IMG/VR virus record: IMGVR_UViG_3300037807_000296
Location: 1-64,000 of that record
Reading direction: 5' to 3' (one strand)
DNA length: 64,000 nucleotides
From: a virus
In this document: positions 1 through 8,431 of the stretch, piece by piece
How positions within the stretch are numbered: the first letter of the stretch is position 1
Layout: every line of letters starts with the position of its first letter
Translations under genes and position numbers: made by a program
The notes under the pieces: model-generated
Told to the model about the DNA's origin: nothing
The model's database searches: none
The model's input: only the letters and a program-made list of their open reading frames with translations

Positions 1-162
1 TCAACTGTTGATGATCCATAATAAGTATCCTCTTCAGGATCTATATTATTTTAATGTTTTTCGAGTAGCTGAGCCGATATAATACTTTTCAGTTCCTATA
101 GGATCGAGATCAGTAATGAGGTAGACGTAAAAGTTGAGGCCACTATAAATAGATGTATACAT
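1..162 (-). pseudogene. Frameshifted GIY-YIG homing endonuclease, 5' part (runs off left edge)
   Basis: Reading leftward from the ATG at 160-162, the protein matches the N-terminus of the three intact GIY-YIG endonucleases in this window (MYTSIYSG, then YVYLITDL and YYIGS). It stops at a TAA at 46-48 after 38 codons. The family sequence resumes in another frame (NNIDPEEDTYYGSSTV) up to the window edge, so one extra base or two missing bases near 48-54 break the frame. The RBS AAAGGAG precedes the ATG. It is probably an inactive relative of the endonucleases at 6999, 11516 and 21821. A sequencing error cannot be excluded. Confidence 0.8.
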
Positions 163-196
163 TATTAACTCCTTTGAAGTTAGTTGTGTTAGAAAG

Positions 197-226
197 GGAT
201 TAACGTTTCAGCGTTAATCCTTTTTG
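197..226 (+). terminator. Cassette terminator hairpin, copy 1
   Basis: The stem GGATTAACG pairs perfectly with CGTTAATCC and is followed by TTTTT. The same position relative to the endonuclease start is occupied by hairpins of different sequence in the other three cassettes. This supports a selected rho-independent terminator for rightward transcripts. Confidence 0.8.
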
Positions 227-238
227 TGTATCTATAGT

Positions 239-246
239 TATTTATC
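239..246 (-). promoter_or_regulatory. Late promoter (GATAAATA) for endonuclease copy 1
   Basis: The minus strand reads GATAAATA, one base from the T4 late consensus TATAAATA, about 80 bases upstream of the endonuclease ATG. All four cassettes have this octamer at the equivalent place. Confidence 0.55.
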
Positions 247-256
247 CTTTAGGAAG

Positions 257-285
257 TTAACAAAGTGATCTATATATGGTATAAT
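257..285 (+). promoter_or_regulatory. Early promoter for gene 55
   Basis: TTAACA (257-262) and TATAAT (280-285) are separated by 17 bases, a sigma70-type promoter. The start codon of gene 55 lies 29 bases downstream. Confidence 0.7.
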
Positions 286-314
286 GAAGAGAATTAAACT
301 ATGAGGATTACATT

Positions 315-857
315 ATGAGTGAAGATTTATCTGAAGCGAAACCGTTAACTAAACGTCAGTTGTCTATAGCAGCAGATAAAGAAAAAGGGCACTATGTAAA
401 TAATGTGGCGCTATCTATCCGATTAGAACAATACGCCGCTGAATGCATCGACGCGGCTGAAGCTGGTTTAGATAAACCTATTGTCCCTCACGATATAGCA
501 GAAGCAGTGATGAAGATTGTTGAGAAGATGTCACATAGACCGAATTTTTCAGGGTACAGAGTTGGGGGATGGCTCAGTGAGATGAAACTGGATGCAATTG
601 AAAATGTATTAAAATACATTCACAAGTATGATAAAGAGAAGGCACCTCAGAAGTATTCAGGGTACGCGTACATTAGCATTACTGTGTGGAGAGCGTTTCT
701 TCGTCGAATTGAGAAGGAGAAGAAGCATACCCGTATTAAGACGAAGATGTATGATACATTAACGGATAACACAATGTTCATGCACCTTGATGCTCATGAC
801 GCTGACGATATGCGGTTCCATACTGAGCATGATGCTATGGATAGACACGAAGAGTAA
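315..857 (+). CDS. 55: Late-transcription sigma factor gp55
   Basis: T4 gp55 is a minimal sigma factor that directs host RNA polymerase to the late promoter octamer together with gp33 and the sliding clamp. The 180-residue product matches the family around NFSGY (about residue 77) and the following helices (KLDAIENVLKYIHKYD), then GYAYISITVWRAF and a basic stretch near residues 125-142. The ATG follows ATGAGGATTAC with an AGGA ribosome site. Its place beside genes 47 and 46 matches T4 order. Its presence fits the GATAAATA late promoters in this window. T4 gp55 is about 185 residues, so length agrees. Confidence 0.88.
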   Translation: MSEDLSEAKPLTKRQLSIAADKEKGHYVNNVALSIRLEQYAAECIDAAEAGLDKPIVPHDIAEAVMKIVEKMSHRPNFSGYRVGGWLSEMKLDAIENVLKYIHKYDKEKAPQKYSGYAYISITVWRAFLRRIEKEKKHTRIKTKMYDTLTDNTMFMHLDAHDADDMRFHTEHDAMDRHEE

Positions 858-1006
858 TAATCGTAGAGTTAACACGTGTCATTTACCTTGTTTAGTAATT
901 CATCTTATGCAAGAAAATCATTTCTCTAGTCGATATGTTCCTGTGATGGTGTTGTTGGATTAACGTGGTGTTGATTAGGGTTTCATTTACTCCTAAGAAA
1001 TAATAA

Positions 1007-1034
1007 TTACATATAACATTTTATGTGGTATAAT
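1007..1034 (+). promoter_or_regulatory. Promoter for genes 47-46
   Basis: A TATAAT box at 1029-1034 has only a weak -35 (TTACAT, 1007-1012). The context GTGGTATAAT is shared with other early promoters here. The AAGGAG ribosome site of gene 47 follows. Confidence 0.55.
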
Positions 1035-1063
1035 CATATTAATAATATATTTAAGGAGAAAAT

Positions 1064-2071
1064 TTGAAGATAGCAATTCTAACTGATTCACATTTTGGGT
1101 TTAAAAAAGGTTCTGATATTTTCTCAGATCATTTTCAACGTTTCTATGAACAATTATTCTTCCCATATCTTGAAGAGCATAAAATAACTCATATACTTCA
1201 TCTTGGAGATCTTTTTGATAATCGAAGAAGTATCCATATAGCTGCTGTGAAACGAGCTCGTGATATGTTCTTTTCTAAGTTGGGTGGGTATGAGTGTAAA
1301 TTTATTATAGGCAATCATGATACATTCTTTAGGGATACATTATCAGTTAATTCCCCATCATTATTAATTGATAAAGATATGATAGTAGATGTACCACAAG
1401 AGTGGATGGGGATTGATTTAATTCCGTGGATCAACTCAGAGAATGAAGATAGTGTTGCGGAGTTTATCAAAAACTCGACTAACCGAATTGCAGGAGGTCA
1501 TTTTGATCTTGCTGGTTTCTATATGAATAAAGGTGTTAAGTCTCAGTACACAGCTAGATCCAGAGAATCGTTAAACAAATATGAGAAAATATTCTCAGGA
1601 CATTTTCACACTAGATCAGATGATGGTCACGTGTATTATATAGGGGCTCCGTATGAAATGACTTGGGCTGATTATGATGATCCTCGAGGTTTTGTAGTAT
1701 ATGATACAGAAACACAAGAACATGATTATATAGATAATCTTCATACAATATATGCTCAATGTTTATATAATAATGGATTAGAATATCTTCCTAAAGATAA
1801 AATAGTAAAACTTATTGTAGAGAGAAGAGAGAATTACAGCTCTTTTGAATTACTTACATATAAATTGATAGATCAATCGATTGATGTTAAGATCATTGAA
1901 GTGTTACCTGATGATGTAATAAGTGTAGATGTAGCTGATTTTGAAGTGATAGACACAGAAAAGTATTTGTTGGGATGGGTTGATAGATTAGAATCTGATA
2001 TACATACTATTGCAGATAAAAAATCCATTAAGAGGTTGTTGTCTAAAATGTATAAAGAGGCTATGACGTGA
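1064..2071 (+). CDS. 47: Recombination endonuclease subunit gp47 (Mre11/SbcD-like)
   Basis: This is a metallophosphoesterase nuclease subunit that works with gp46 in DNA end resection and recombination-dependent replication. Phosphoesterase motifs are visible in order: DSH at residues 8-10, GDLFDNR about 48-54, GNHD 83-86 and GHFH about 179. Its 335 residues match T4 gp47 (339). The start is a TTG preceded by AAGGAGAAAA, and no nearer ATG fits. The end overlaps gene 46 by 4 bases (GTGA), which implies translational coupling of the two subunits. Confidence 0.93.
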   Translation: MKIAILTDSHFGFKKGSDIFSDHFQRFYEQLFFPYLEEHKITHILHLGDLFDNRRSIHIAAVKRARDMFFSKLGGYECKFIIGNHDTFFRDTLSVNSPSLLIDKDMIVDVPQEWMGIDLIPWINSENEDSVAEFIKNSTNRIAGGHFDLAGFYMNKGVKSQYTARSRESLNKYEKIFSGHFHTRSDDGHVYYIGAPYEMTWADYDDPRGFVVYDTETQEHDYIDNLHTIYAQCLYNNGLEYLPKDKIVKLIVERRENYSSFELLTYKLIDQSIDVKIIEVLPDDVISVDVADFEVIDTEKYLLGWVDRLESDIHTIADKKSIKRLLSKMYKEAMT

Positions 2072-3726
2072 TTAAGTTTAAGAGTATAACATTCAAAAAT
2101 GTATTATCGTATGGCAATATTCCAACTACCATAGAATTAGATGTATGCGGAACTTCTCTAATAACGGGAGCTAATGGTTGTGGTAAATCATCAAGTTTAT
2201 TGGATACATTGTGTTATGGTTTATATGGTAAAGCGTTTAGAAAGATTAATAACATTGATTTGATTAATCGTATTAATAACAAAGCAGCTGAAGTTGAAAT
2301 TGTGTTTGATGTAAATGATCGTAATTATATCGTGCGGAGAGGAATGAAACCTACTAAGTTTGATATCACGGTTGATGGAAAACCTCGTAATAAAGATGCT
2401 GCTGTTCGTGATCAACAGGATTGGTTAGAGAGTGTTCTTGGTATGAATGAAAAGAGTTTTAGACAGATTGTTGTCTTAGGCTCAGGTAATTATATCCCAT
2501 TTATGCAGTTATCATCTAATGATAGAAGAAAGGTTATTGAACAGCTTCTTGATATAGAAATATTCTCTAGTATGAATGTTACGTTAAAAGAACATGTCCG
2601 TATTGTAAAAGATAGTGTAAAATCTACTCAACATGATTATGATATATTAGAAAGAGAAGTTGATGTTAATCGTAAACATATTAATGATAATGATGTGAAA
2701 CGATCTGTGTCATTACAGAAGCTAGATGAAGAAATTAATAAAATTGATGCTGATATTAAAAAACTCAACAACGAGAATAAAGAGTTGAGTTCAATTGATA
2801 CGTCAGATATCAAAGGTAAAATTCGGAAATTAACATCCATTAAAAGTGATGTGGATGCACGGATAAAATCAAATAAAAGTATGATTAAAATTATTAATAA
2901 CGCTAATGGAACTTGTCCTACATGCACCCAGTCTATAAGTGAATCATTTAAAAATAGTTATATATCTGGTAGTGAAAGTGTTATCGATAGGTTAGAGGAG
3001 GGGAAAGTTGAGATGGTTGATGTGCTTGATTCTATGAATGATATGTTAAGTGTCATGGAGTTGAATATGAAAAAGTTATCTGAAAATGAGACTATTATTG
3101 ATCAGAAGTTATCATTGATAACGATGTTAAAAGAATCAGATGCTATTACAGATGACTCTAAGCTTAAAGAGGATGTTAAGTTAAAGGAAGATGAGTTAAA
3201 ATTGTTTAGGAGATCATTGAGTAAATATAATAAAACTGCTAATCATTTAAGTGTTATTGAGATTATGTTAAAAGATTCAGGAATTAAGACTAGAATCATT
3301 AAAAAGTATCTTCCTGTACTTAATGGTATAATTAACAAATATTTACAAGTATTTGAATTTAATGTGATATTGAATTTAGATGAGACGTTTAACGAGACTA
3401 TAACACAGAATGGCAGAATAATTTCAGGTTATAATAATTTTAGTGAAGGAGAAAAGCTGAGAGTTGATCTTGCTATTCTATTTTCATTTAGAGAACTTGC
3501 ACGAGTTAAAAACAGCGCAAATACTAATATATTAATATTAGACGAGACTCTTGATAAGTCTATGGATAGTACTGGAGTTGAGCATTTTTTAAATATTATC
3601 AGAGAGCAAGATAAATCACATATATTTGTTATATCTCATAAAGATGATATGGCAGGTAATTTTAATAGAAATATCAACGTGACAAAAGATGGTCAATTTT
3701 CTGTTTTAACTGAAACGATGTTGTGA
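2068..3726 (+). CDS. 46: Recombination endonuclease subunit gp46 (Rad50/SbcC-like ATPase)
   Basis: The ABC-type ATPase partner of gp47. Walker A is GANGCGKS at residues 34-41. A coiled coil runs through roughly residues 165-380, with a zinc hook CPTC at 283-286 at its tip. The ABC signature FSEGEK and Walker B NILILDET lie near the C-terminus. The start is GTG, overlapping the gene 47 stop. At 552 residues it is close to T4 gp46 (560). The complex trims DNA ends to load UvsX. Confidence 0.94.
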   Translation: MIKFKSITFKNVLSYGNIPTTIELDVCGTSLITGANGCGKSSSLLDTLCYGLYGKAFRKINNIDLINRINNKAAEVEIVFDVNDRNYIVRRGMKPTKFDITVDGKPRNKDAAVRDQQDWLESVLGMNEKSFRQIVVLGSGNYIPFMQLSSNDRRKVIEQLLDIEIFSSMNVTLKEHVRIVKDSVKSTQHDYDILEREVDVNRKHINDNDVKRSVSLQKLDEEINKIDADIKKLNNENKELSSIDTSDIKGKIRKLTSIKSDVDARIKSNKSMIKIINNANGTCPTCTQSISESFKNSYISGSESVIDRLEEGKVEMVDVLDSMNDMLSVMELNMKKLSENETIIDQKLSLITMLKESDAITDDSKLKEDVKLKEDELKLFRRSLSKYNKTANHLSVIEIMLKDSGIKTRIIKKYLPVLNGIINKYLQVFEFNVILNLDETFNETITQNGRIISGYNNFSEGEKLRVDLAILFSFRELARVKNSANTNILILDETLDKSMDSTGVEHFLNIIREQDKSHIFVISHKDDMAGNFNRNINVTKDGQFSVLTETML

Positions 3727-3745
3727 TTTTAATGTAAAATAACAG

Positions 3746-3774
3746 TTAACATATATAGTAATGTGCTGTATGAT
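3746..3774 (+). promoter_or_regulatory. Promoter for gene 45
   Basis: TTAACA (3746-3751) and TATGAT (3769-3774) are 17 bases apart in the intergenic space after gene 46, about 30 bases before the gene 45 ATG. Confidence 0.5.
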
Positions 3775-3807
3775 TAATAATATAATATAACTAATGAGGA
3801 TTTTAAT

Positions 3808-4464
3808 ATGAAACTATGTAAAACAACCCAAGAAGCTATTAAGAACGTTTCTTCCATTAATCAAAGTATTATTTTTAAAACAGGGGAGAGTAGACTTAAT
3901 ACAATATCAGCTGAAAAAAATATATTAGCTTCTATCGCGATTGATGAGACATTCCCAGTTGATTGTGCTATATATGATTTGAATAGTTTCTTAGGAGCAA
4001 TTAACTTGTTTGATGATCCTGAATTAACATTTAATGATACTAATGTAATTATATCAGAAGGTAATAATAACTGTGTATTCTATTATACTGATCCAAGTAT
4101 AGTTATTTCTCCTCCGGAAAAAGATATTAAACTACCATCATTAGATGTAGAGTTTAATCTTAAAGAAGAATCAATCTACACTCTTCTAAAAGCATCAAGT
4201 GTTTTAGGAGTTGAGGATATAGTGATTAAAGGAGGAGATGGTAAAATTGTGATGCAAGCTGCTGATATTAAAACCTCTGGATCTAATTCTTTTACAATTG
4301 AACTCGGAGAATATTCTGGTGGTGTTTTTCAAGCTAGTATTAAAACTTATCATATTAAACTTCTTCCAGGAAGTTATAATATACAAGTATGTCGAGATGG
4401 TATTTCTAAATGGTCTAATGTCAATCGAGATGCTACATATCACGTTGCAATGAGTATGGTGTAA
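3808..4464 (+). CDS. 45: Sliding clamp gp45
   Basis: The product is the PCNA-like trimeric processivity clamp for DNA polymerase 43, and in T4 also the mobile enhancer for late transcription with gp55. The assignment rests on its size (218 residues; T4 228), the beta-rich sequence with SLDVEFNLKEE and a basic C-terminus, and its position directly before the clamp loader. The ATG is preceded by AATGAGGATTTTAAT. The stop overlaps the next ATG (TAATG). Confidence 0.88.
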   Translation: MKLCKTTQEAIKNVSSINQSIIFKTGESRLNTISAEKNILASIAIDETFPVDCAIYDLNSFLGAINLFDDPELTFNDTNVIISEGNNNCVFYYTDPSIVISPPEKDIKLPSLDVEFNLKEESIYTLLKASSVLGVEDIVIKGGDGKIVMQAADIKTSGSNSFTIELGEYSGGVFQASIKTYHIKLLPGSYNIQVCRDGISKWSNVNRDATYHVAMSMV

Positions 4465-4727
4465 TGTCGGATTCTAAAAGTAATTATGAAAATAGCAGTT
4501 ATGATTGTGAACACTTTATTTACGATTCGTTAATGCCTATGATTAGAAGTGTTGAGGAAAATCAATATCACCGTTATAGTGATGATATGCATGATGTGTT
4601 TTTAGATGTGTTTTGTATGGCGTATAGTGTAATGCGACATTCAGGTTGGTCTGAAGAGATGATAACTGAACAAATACATAATATAGATAGTAATGTTGAT
4701 TACAGTATTCAGGAAACTATACATTGA
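4464..4727 (+). CDS. Small protein between clamp and clamp loader, unknown
   Basis: This 87-residue acidic protein starts inside the gene 45 stop and ends overlapping the gene 44 start, so it is translated in the clamp operon. It is rich in Asp, Ser, Tyr and His and has no membrane segment. T4 has no gene at this place. I do not recognise the family; its position suggests an accessory replication role. Confidence 0.7.
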   Translation: MSDSKSNYENSSYDCEHFIYDSLMPMIRSVEENQYHRYSDDMHDVFLDVFCMAYSVMRHSGWSEEMITEQIHNIDSNVDYSIQETIH

Positions 4728-5668
4728 AAATGCAAATGATATGGGTTGAGAAGTATAGACCTCAAACGATTAAAGATTTAATTCTTCCTGATAAAGTAAA
4801 ATCTACTTTTGAAGATTATGTGAATAATGGAGATTTTACTCATTTAATGCTCACAAGTCCTAGTCCAGGAACTGGAAAAACTTCTTGTGCGAAAGCGTTG
4901 TGTCAAGATCTTGATTTTGATTATATAGTGATAAATGGTTCAAATGAAGGTCGTCAAATAGATGTTCTAAGAACATCTATGCTTAATTACGCTACTACTA
5001 TATCTCTCAATGGTAAACCTAAATGTATTATCATTGATGAAGCTGATCATCTTGGTCCTCAAGTACAGAAAGCGTTTCTTAATTTTCTTGAAGAACATTC
5101 AGATAAGGTTAGATTCATTCTAACCGCTAACAGTACTAATAAACTAATCGAGCCTATACATTCTAGAACTACAGAGATTAAATTTAATACTAGTAAAGCA
5201 GATAAACCTATGATGATGGCTACAATCATGAAACGATTGATGTTCATTCTCACAGAAGAAAAAATCGAACTTAAAGATCCTAAGATTTTAGCGACTCTTA
5301 TTGAGAAACATTATCCTGACAATAGACGGATTATTAATGAGCTTCAGAGATATTCGAGTTCAGGTGTGATAGATGTTGATGTACTTGAGATGTTATCTCA
5401 GGATCATATCAATGAGTTGGTTAATGCTTTAAAGAAGAAAGATTTTAATCAGATGCGAATTTGGGTTGGAGAGAATATGGATCATGATATTCAAGGAATG
5501 TTCAAAGTTGTATATGAATATATGCTCCCATTACTAAATCCTGCGAGTATCCCTGAAGCGGTTGTGATGATGAGTGAGTATATCCATAAATGTAATTTCG
5601 CAGTAGATTCAGAAATTCATTTAGTTGCTTTTTTTACAGAGTTGATGGTAACAGTTGAGTGGAAGTAA
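4724..5668 (+). CDS. 44: Clamp loader large subunit gp44
   Basis: This AAA+ ATPase opens and loads the gp45 clamp as a gp44/gp62 complex. Visible motifs are the N-terminal WVEKYRPQT signature, Walker A SPGTGKTS (about residues 47-54), Walker B IIIDEADHLG (about 99-108) and a sensor region around ILTANSTN. At 314 residues it matches T4 gp44 (319). The TTG start at 4724 has AGGAA eight bases upstream. ATG codons at 4730 and 4736 are alternatives that would shorten it by 2-4 residues. Confidence 0.94.
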   Translation: MKMQMIWVEKYRPQTIKDLILPDKVKSTFEDYVNNGDFTHLMLTSPSPGTGKTSCAKALCQDLDFDYIVINGSNEGRQIDVLRTSMLNYATTISLNGKPKCIIIDEADHLGPQVQKAFLNFLEEHSDKVRFILTANSTNKLIEPIHSRTTEIKFNTSKADKPMMMATIMKRLMFILTEEKIELKDPKILATLIEKHYPDNRRIINELQRYSSSGVIDVDVLEMLSQDHINELVNALKKKDFNQMRIWVGENMDHDIQGMFKVVYEYMLPLLNPASIPEAVVMMSEYIHKCNFAVDSEIHLVAFFTELMVTVEWK

Positions 5669-5669
5669 T

Positions 5670-6053
5670 ATGTCTAAAATAAATCCATTTGATTTTTTAA
5701 ACAAGATTAATAACAATGGGAATAATATTGTTAGAGATAATCCAGAACTAACATACCCAGAGTTTATGGTTAATAGAGGTATGTCACTTCACTCTGATAC
5801 AATCTTTCAAGCGTATCAGGCTGATCAAATGCACGATATACACGATGAAGCTAAAATGGATTATTATATCGGAAGTGTATCGAAAAGGAAACGATACAGT
5901 AAATGGCCAAAACAAGTTGCAGATGATGATGTAACGTTTATACAAGAGTTATATCAAGTTAATCGATATATAGCTGAAGATTATATTAAATTAATGCCTG
6001 ATAATGGTGTTGATATGCTTAGATCTAAGTATAATAAAGGAGGCATGGTTTAA
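5670..6053 (+). CDS. 62: Clamp loader small subunit gp62
   Basis: The non-ATPase subunit of the clamp loader. It has 127 residues from the ATG at 5670. It aligns with T4 gp62 across AKMDYYIGSVSKRKRYSKW and ELYQVN, the most conserved stretch of a poorly conserved family. It is shorter than T4 gp62 (187), losing mainly the C-terminal part. It follows gene 44 without a gap, the canonical 44-62-regA order. Confidence 0.8.
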   Translation: MSKINPFDFLNKINNNGNNIVRDNPELTYPEFMVNRGMSLHSDTIFQAYQADQMHDIHDEAKMDYYIGSVSKRKRYSKWPKQVADDDVTFIQELYQVNRYIAEDYIKLMPDNGVDMLRSKYNKGGMV

Positions 6054-6109
6054 CATTTTCTAGAATCATAAATAACTTGATATTAATGATTTACAGAGAA
6101 TATTGGATT

Positions 6110-6517
6110 ATGGAAATTGAAGAAGTTGTTAAATGGGATACCTCTCTTTTAATTAAAGTTGAGTTAATTGATACAGATAGTTTTCTAAAAATTAAAGAGA
6201 CATTGTCAAGGATAGGCATCAGTACAAAGGATAATGTATTATATCAAAGTTGTCATATACTACATAAACGTGGTGTATATTTCATAGTGCATTTTAAAGA
6301 GATGTTTGCTATGGATGGTAAACACGTGAATTTCACGTTGGAAGATATGACTAGACGGAATCGCATAACACTCTTATTAGAGGAATGGGGGTTATTGGAG
6401 ATAGTATCAGACAACTTCAATGAGCAACCAAGATCTGATTATAACAATTTTAAAGTTATACCTTATAAAGATAAACATAACTGGGAATTGATACCTAAAT
6501 ACAGTTTCGGGAGATAG
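6110..6517 (+). CDS. regA: Translational repressor RegA
   Basis: RegA binds ribosome-binding regions of early phage mRNAs and blocks their translation. The match to T4 RegA is strong: FLKIKETL, then VLYQSCHIL, YFIVHFKEM and a C-terminal HNWELIPKYSFG. From the ATG at 6110 it has 135 residues (T4 122). Upstream in-frame starts at 6077 (TTG) and 6086 (ATG) would add residues with no counterpart. Position between 62 and 43 is canonical. Confidence 0.92.
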   Translation: MEIEEVVKWDTSLLIKVELIDTDSFLKIKETLSRIGISTKDNVLYQSCHILHKRGVYFIVHFKEMFAMDGKHVNFTLEDMTRRNRITLLLEEWGLLEIVSDNFNEQPRSDYNNFKVIPYKDKHNWELIPKYSFGR

Positions 6518-6615
6518 ATGTTACCTGTGTATGAATGTATAGAGTTAAAATAAGCGGATAAACATACACAGTATTACTCCAGTTAATGACTAGTAATACA
6601 ACCAAAGGAATAATT

Positions 6616-7002
6616 ATGAGTACAAGTGAAGATATTTTTAAACAATTTGATGGCGAAAGTTTTGAATTTGGGATTGACTTCGTCGATAGCGTCAGCAAAG
6701 AACAAGAAGTTGATGACATTAAACAAGTAGTATCAGACAGCAATAGTAACCTAGAACATAAATTAGATGGACTAACATCTCACTTAGATCAATTAGCAGC
6801 TAAGATAGACTTTAGCGAATCTAAAGAATTAGTAGAAGCTAATGCGCAGCGCAAGGTGGTTGACATTGTGCAATTGATAGTACCTTTGCTTCGTAACCTA
6901 CAAAAATCTCCAGAATCAGATACCATTTATTGGCCTGGTTCTAAGAGGGTGCCGATGATCGATTCTCAGTTAAATAAGATGAAAGTGATATTAGATAGTT
7001 AA
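6616..7002 (+). CDS. Conserved T4-like phage protein of unknown function
   Basis: This 128-residue protein starts at ATG 6616 behind AAAGGAATAATT. It has an acidic N-terminal half, a helical middle (about residues 45-80) and a C-terminal motif TIYWPGSKRVPMID. I associate that motif with small conserved proteins of marine T4-like phages near gene 43. Its stop overlaps the convergent endonuclease stop at 6999. Function unknown. Confidence 0.75.
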   Translation: MSTSEDIFKQFDGESFEFGIDFVDSVSKEQEVDDIKQVVSDSNSNLEHKLDGLTSHLDQLAAKIDFSESKELVEANAQRKVVDIVQLIVPLLRNLQKSPESDTIYWPGSKRVPMIDSQLNKMKVILDS

Positions 7003-8297
7003 CTGTCTAGATAGAACCCTAGATCTTTCCACGTCAAACCAACAATATCATCCTCTGTTCCTAAATATTGAAGGTAGTTGTTACGAAGATAAGATAATTT
7101 GGTTATCACTTGGTTGAAATTTGTCCGTGCTAATCTTATGATCACAGATGGTGATAAGTGTGGTAATTGATCAGCCATTAATACTCCAGTTCTGAAACAC
7201 CCTAACTCAATATGACATATGTTACTATATCTAAATCCTTTAGTTTTGGTTGATTTTTTATGAGCTCTCTCAAATGAATTTAAACCAGTATCATCCACAT
7301 CGTTTAATTTTGTGCTAAGCATTTTAATACCAGCTCTCTTAAACGAATTTAAACCATTTTCATCTATATCATCTAATCTAGTGTTGAGGGTTTTGATACC
7401 AACTCTCTGAAACGTATTCAAACCATTTACATCTACATCATTTAATTTAGTCTCATTTCCTTTTCTTGTGTTTCGGATACAAGCATTCAAACCATTTTCG
7501 TCTATATCATTCAATTTAGTATTAAGCATTTTAACACCAACTCTCTGAAACGTATTCAAACCATTTTCGTCTATATCATTTAGTTTCGTATTAGATGCTT
7601 TAATACCAACCCTCTGAAATGTATTCAAACCATCTTCGTCTATGTTGTTTAGTTTAGACTCAATCATCCGTTTAGTTGATGGTATTTTAACATTATCAAT
7701 CCAATCAGGATCGTTGTAATGTGATTTAATTTTATCTACAGCTGCTACCCACACTGTAGATTTCCAATCAGGGTTATTGTGATACTTGCTGTTACTCTTA
7801 CCTATCTGGATGCATGCTGGTTTCCACACATCATTAACCCAATTTACATCTTCATGGTGTTTGGATATCTTCAAGCTAGTTCTGTTAAATTCATTTAACC
7901 CATTATCATCAATATTATTTCTTTTAGTTTCGAGTCCCTTATTAATACTTTCTACTGAATTCATAAACGAGTTAGCATACGATAGATTATAGAATAAAGG
8001 ATTTGAAGCTGCCTCATATTCTCTTTGTAACTTCTCCTCGTAATCTAAACAATCTTTCTTAAACGAAAATGTTTTAACGATAATGCGTTCTAATTGAGGG
8101 GATTGATTTTTTTGAAGGATCTTGAAATGCTCAACGGTAGAAGATCCAAAGTAAGTATCCTCTTCAGGATTAATATTTTTCTCAATGAGTTCTTTACGTG
8201 TTGAGGAACCAATATAATACTTCTCTGTTCCTATAGGATTGAGATCAGTAATAAGATAAACGTAAAAGTTGGGGCCGCTATAAATAGATGTATACAT
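6999..8297 (-). CDS. GIY-YIG homing endonuclease with DIDENGLN repeats
   Basis: Free-standing endonuclease of 432 residues, antisense between the preceding gene and gene 43. The N-terminal catalytic domain (about residues 1-95) has the GIY and YIG elements as YVYLI and KYYIGSS, an Arg just after, and a Glu in the CLDYEEKLQREY helix. About nine repeats of roughly 24 residues follow (core LNDIDENGLNTFQR), then a C-terminal segment ending WKDLGFYLDS. The RBS is TGGAG before ATG. Such enzymes cut intronless or inteinless alleles and spread by repair. The repeats probably form a DNA-binding linker. Confidence 0.9.
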   Translation of the reverse strand: MYTSIYSGPNFYVYLITDLNPIGTEKYYIGSSTRKELIEKNINPEEDTYFGSSTVEHFKILQKNQSPQLERIIVKTFSFKKDCLDYEEKLQREYEAASNPLFYNLSYANSFMNSVESINKGLETKRNNIDDNGLNEFNRTSLKISKHHEDVNWVNDVWKPACIQIGKSNSKYHNNPDWKSTVWVAAVDKIKSHYNDPDWIDNVKIPSTKRMIESKLNNIDEDGLNTFQRVGIKASNTKLNDIDENGLNTFQRVGVKMLNTKLNDIDENGLNACIRNTRKGNETKLNDVDVNGLNTFQRVGIKTLNTRLDDIDENGLNSFKRAGIKMLSTKLNDVDDTGLNSFERAHKKSTKTKGFRYSNICHIELGCFRTGVLMADQLPHLSPSVIIRLARTNFNQVITKLSYLRNNYLQYLGTEDDIVGLTWKDLGFYLDS

Positions 8298-8328
8298 GAT
8301 AATACTCCAGTATTGTTGTGTTAGAAAG

Positions 8329-8358
8329 GGATTGATGCTAAGAACATTAATCCTTTTT
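8329..8358 (+). terminator. Cassette terminator hairpin, copy 2
   Basis: GGATTGATG pairs with CATTAATCC (one G-U), followed by TTTTT. The stem differs from copy 1 but pairing is kept. It isolates gene 43 transcription from upstream read-through. Confidence 0.8.
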
Positions 8359-8371
8359 GTGTATCTATGAT

Positions 8372-8379
8372 TATTTATC
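8372..8379 (-). promoter_or_regulatory. Late promoter for endonuclease at 6999-8297
   Basis: Minus-strand GATAAATA lies 75 bases upstream of the endonuclease ATG, at the same place as in the sister cassettes. Confidence 0.55.
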
Positions 8380-8396
8380 GTTTAAAGAATCTCTCG

Positions 8397-8425
8397 TTCA
8401 CAATTATCGTTTTGTGTGGTATAAT
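8397..8425 (+). promoter_or_regulatory. Promoter for gene 43, leaderless arrangement
   Basis: TTCACA (8397-8402) and TATAAT (8420-8425) are 17 bases apart. The ATG at 8432 is where transcription is expected to begin, and there is no Shine-Dalgarno sequence. Confidence 0.65.
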
Positions 8426-8431
8426 TGTGTT

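Noticed and set aside
144-151. Perfect T4 late octamer TATAAATA on the plus strand (also 8279-8286, 12382-12389, 23113-23120)
   Set aside because: It lies inside the endonuclease start codons for Ser-Ile-Tyr-Ser and would give only a ~70-base RNA before the terminator. Probably a by-product of the conserved protein, though it is intact in all four copies.
7270-7700. Regularly spaced ~72-base repeats resembling a CRISPR array (also at 22130-22720)
   Set aside because: The repeats are in-frame protein repeats of the antisense endonucleases with no unique spacers and no cas genes.
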